From NCBI GenBank assembly GCA_937863435.1, contig CALMES010000119.1, forward strand, positions 1 through 43,062: DNA of 43,062 bases, in the 5' to 3' direction. The DNA is from an uncultured Candidatus Peregrinibacteria bacterium (lineage in GTDB: Bacteria > Patescibacteriota > Gracilibacteria > Peribacterales > Peribacteraceae). Shown here one piece after another: positions 42,292 through 43,062 of the stretch (position 1 is its first letter; the number at the start of each line of letters is the position of its first letter). The notes beneath the pieces were generated by a model that saw only the letters and a list, made by a program, of their open reading frames with translations, made no database searches and had not been told where the DNA came from. A program made the translations under genes and the position numbers.

Positions 42292-42568
42292 CTGCATCTG
42301 CTACACCGACGCTCAGGACATCCGATGTTTGGAGTGTCTGGTGAATGCGCCTAAGCGTGCGGCGCAGCTCGAAAACGTACAGGATCAGCTATCACTCAGG
42401 TTGGCCGAGCTGGAGCTGGCCGGTGAATTGGTGACCGAACAGGCCGAGGTTATCACGGAACAGCAGGCGAAAATCGCCGAGCTGGACCGTAAAACCCAGA
42501 ACCGTACCCGGATTATTTTCGGGCTGCTGGCCGCGTTGGGTATAGAAACCATTATTTTGTTGAAATAA
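42206..42568 (+). CDS. Signal peptide, coiled coil and C-terminal membrane segment (spanin partner)
   Basis: 120 residues from ATG 42206, which overlaps the previous gene by 86 bases in another frame. A signal peptide ends about VSAQS; then CICYTDAQDIRCLECL, a coiled coil (about 45-90), and a C-terminal membrane segment (FGLLAALGIETIILL). The longer frame from 42098 would bury the signal peptide and is rejected. The overlap and topology suggest an envelope-spanning lysis protein, although there is no lipobox. Confidence 0.55.
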   Translation: MKLLKTVSLLLMLHAASVTVSAQSSIPDSCICYTDAQDIRCLECLVNAPKRAAQLENVQDQLSLRLAELELAGELVTEQAEVITEQQAKIAELDRKTQNRTRIIFGLLAALGIETIILLK

Positions 42569-42593
42569 TTTTATAGATTATAAATAATTTATT

Positions 42594-42601
42594 TATATTT
42601 G
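42594..42601 (+). promoter_or_regulatory. AT-rich promoter of repeat gene
   Basis: TATATTTG after TAAATAATTTATT, the same block as at 38271 and 28797. It leaves a leader of about 25 bases before the tripeptide-repeat gene. Confidence 0.5.
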
Positions 42602-42627
42602 TTGCATAAACATTTAATTTTTATCGA

Positions 42628-43062
42628 ATGAAAACAGAGATTTTTAAGGATTTTCGCGCGTTTCTGAACCGTGAGGATAAAACGGTGAACGGTGTTAGCG
42701 CATCATTTGCCGAGAAGCACCCAAATTTTGCGGAGCAAAATAGCACAAACGAAGGTTGTTGGAATTGCAGCTCTTGCAGCGATTGCAGCGATTGCAGCGA
42801 TTGCAGCGATTGCAGCTCTTGCAGCGATTGCAGATATTGCAGATATTGCAGCGATTGCAGATATTGCAGCTCTTGCAGCGATTGCAGATATTGCAGATAT
42901 TGCAGCGATTGCAGCGATTGCAGCGATTGCAGCTCTTGCAGCGATTGCAGCGATTGCAGCGATTGCAGCTCTTGCAGCGATTGCAGATATTGCAGATATT
43001 GCAGCTCTTGCAGCTCTTGCAGCTCTTGCAGCTCTTGCAGCTCTTGCAGCTCTTGCAGCTCT
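42628..43062 (+). CDS. Cysteine tripeptide-repeat protein, 5' part (continues at base 1)
   Basis: Start ATG at 42628, 27 bases after a TATATTTG promoter element. A 46-residue N-terminal segment (MKTEIFKDFRAF..., ending GCWN) leads into tandem 9-base units encoding Cys-Ser-Ser, Cys-Ser-Asp or Cys-Arg-Tyr, and the frame is open to the last base of the window. The last 60 bases equal the first 60; merging them continues the frame into the segment ending at 627, giving 333 residues (46 N-terminal, about 153 of repeat, 134 C-terminal). The order of the three unit types is irregular. I recognise similar Cys-x-x repeat proteins with the same C-terminal domain from environmental and phage sequences, but know no function. 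A cysteine every third residue could line up on one face of an extended helix and bind metal or cross-link; that is inference. The true repeat number is uncertain. Confidence 0.8.
   Translation, partial: MKTEIFKDFRAFLNREDKTVNGVSASFAEKHPNFAEQNSTNEGCWNCSSCSDCSDCSDCSDCSSCSDCRYCRYCSDCRYCSSCSDCRYCRYCSDCSDCSDCSSCSDCSDCSDCSSCSDCRYCRYCSSCSSCSSCSSCSSCSSCSS
42757..43062 (+). repeat. 9-bp tandem array, right-hand part
   Basis: Tandem 9-base units with a constant TTGCAG and a variable triplet that is CTC, CGA or ATA. After a divergent first unit (TGTTGGAAT) there are 26 mixed units to 42999, then a pure run of the CTC type to the window end. No base drifts inside the units, so either the array is young and kept uniform by slippage or recombination, or selection holds both the DNA and the peptide. 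All six reading frames stay open through the array. Confidence 0.95.
43003..43062 (+). repeat. 60-base right end identical to bases 1-60
   Basis: Six full 9-base units plus six bases, equal to bases 1-60 in order and phase. Merging the copies keeps the open frame and the repeat phase, whereas simple end-to-end joining would lose three bases of phase. This supports a circular or circularly permuted molecule of about 43,002 bases, or that plus a multiple of nine. Confidence 0.7.

Noticed and set aside
1-43062. Prophage or temperate lifestyle
   Set aside because: No integrase, attachment site, excisionase or CI-type repressor was recognised; small regulators at 28943 and 41757 are not enough.

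Overview
The window is essentially one complete genome of a tailed, siphovirus-like bacteriophage of a Bacteroidota host. The evidence is an HK97-type head gene set, a long tape-measure gene, a PBSX-like large terminase, and no integrase or recognisable lysogeny repressor. The host assignment rests on repeated promoter-like sites of the Bacteroidota type (TTTG, about 20 bases, TAnnTTTG), on families common in that phylum (BT4734/VirE-type primase-helicase, DUF3127-type SSB-like protein, DUF5675-type lysis candidate), and on weak Shine-Dalgarno signals. The first and last 60 bases are identical. Joining them leaves one open reading frame running across the junction, so the molecule is best read as a circle of about 43.0 kb that was cut inside a tandem repeat.

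Layout. (1) 42628-43062 plus 1-627: a gene with about 51 tandem C-x-x tripeptides and a conserved C-terminal domain, closed by a terminator. (2) 684-1985: the portal gene, alone on the minus strand with its own promoter. (3) 1986-2406: a divergent control region full of GTTAC/GTAAC palindromes. (4) 2407-5622: small ORF, prohead protease, major capsid protein and connector-type genes on plus. (5) 5619-8387: a large glycine-rich adhesin-like protein, followed by small genes and a lysis group (8984-9930). (6) 10057-21306: tail operon with tail tube, tail completion, chaperone candidate, tape measure and three large distal tail proteins, preceded by a strong promoter.

(7) 21303-28768, minus strand: an operon that starts with a recombination module (ERF-type annealing protein, RNase HI, PD-(D/E)XK nuclease), continues into a sugar-modification-like module (two glycosyltransferases, a class-II asparagine synthetase homologue, a left-handed beta-helix acyltransferase), and ends in very small genes, several of them membrane peptides. 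(8) 28943-34412, plus strand: replication genes (possible ribbon-helix-helix protein, SSB-like protein, primase-helicase, HNH proteins, a DECH helicase interrupted by UGA inside its P-loop, a VRR-NUC nuclease). (9) 34504-40080: accessory genes including a cytosine-C5 methyltransferase, a MazG-like pyrophosphohydrolase, a third glycosyltransferase, a lipoprotein-like protein and a degenerate tRNA-like RNA. (10) 40084-42568: terminase genes, a small DNA-binding candidate, and a pair of overlapping envelope genes resembling spanins, leading back to the repeat gene.

The two early-type operons (minus from 28768, plus from 28943) diverge from one AT-rich control region. Head and tail genes are mostly on plus and converge with the minus operon at 21303-21306. 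The features most worth attention are the tripeptide-repeat gene, the inverted portal with its palindrome-rich control region, the UGA-interrupted helicase, the AsnB/glycosyltransferase/acyltransferase module, the shared SSB-like C-terminal tips, and a recurring AT-rich promoter that sometimes lies directly against the start codon.
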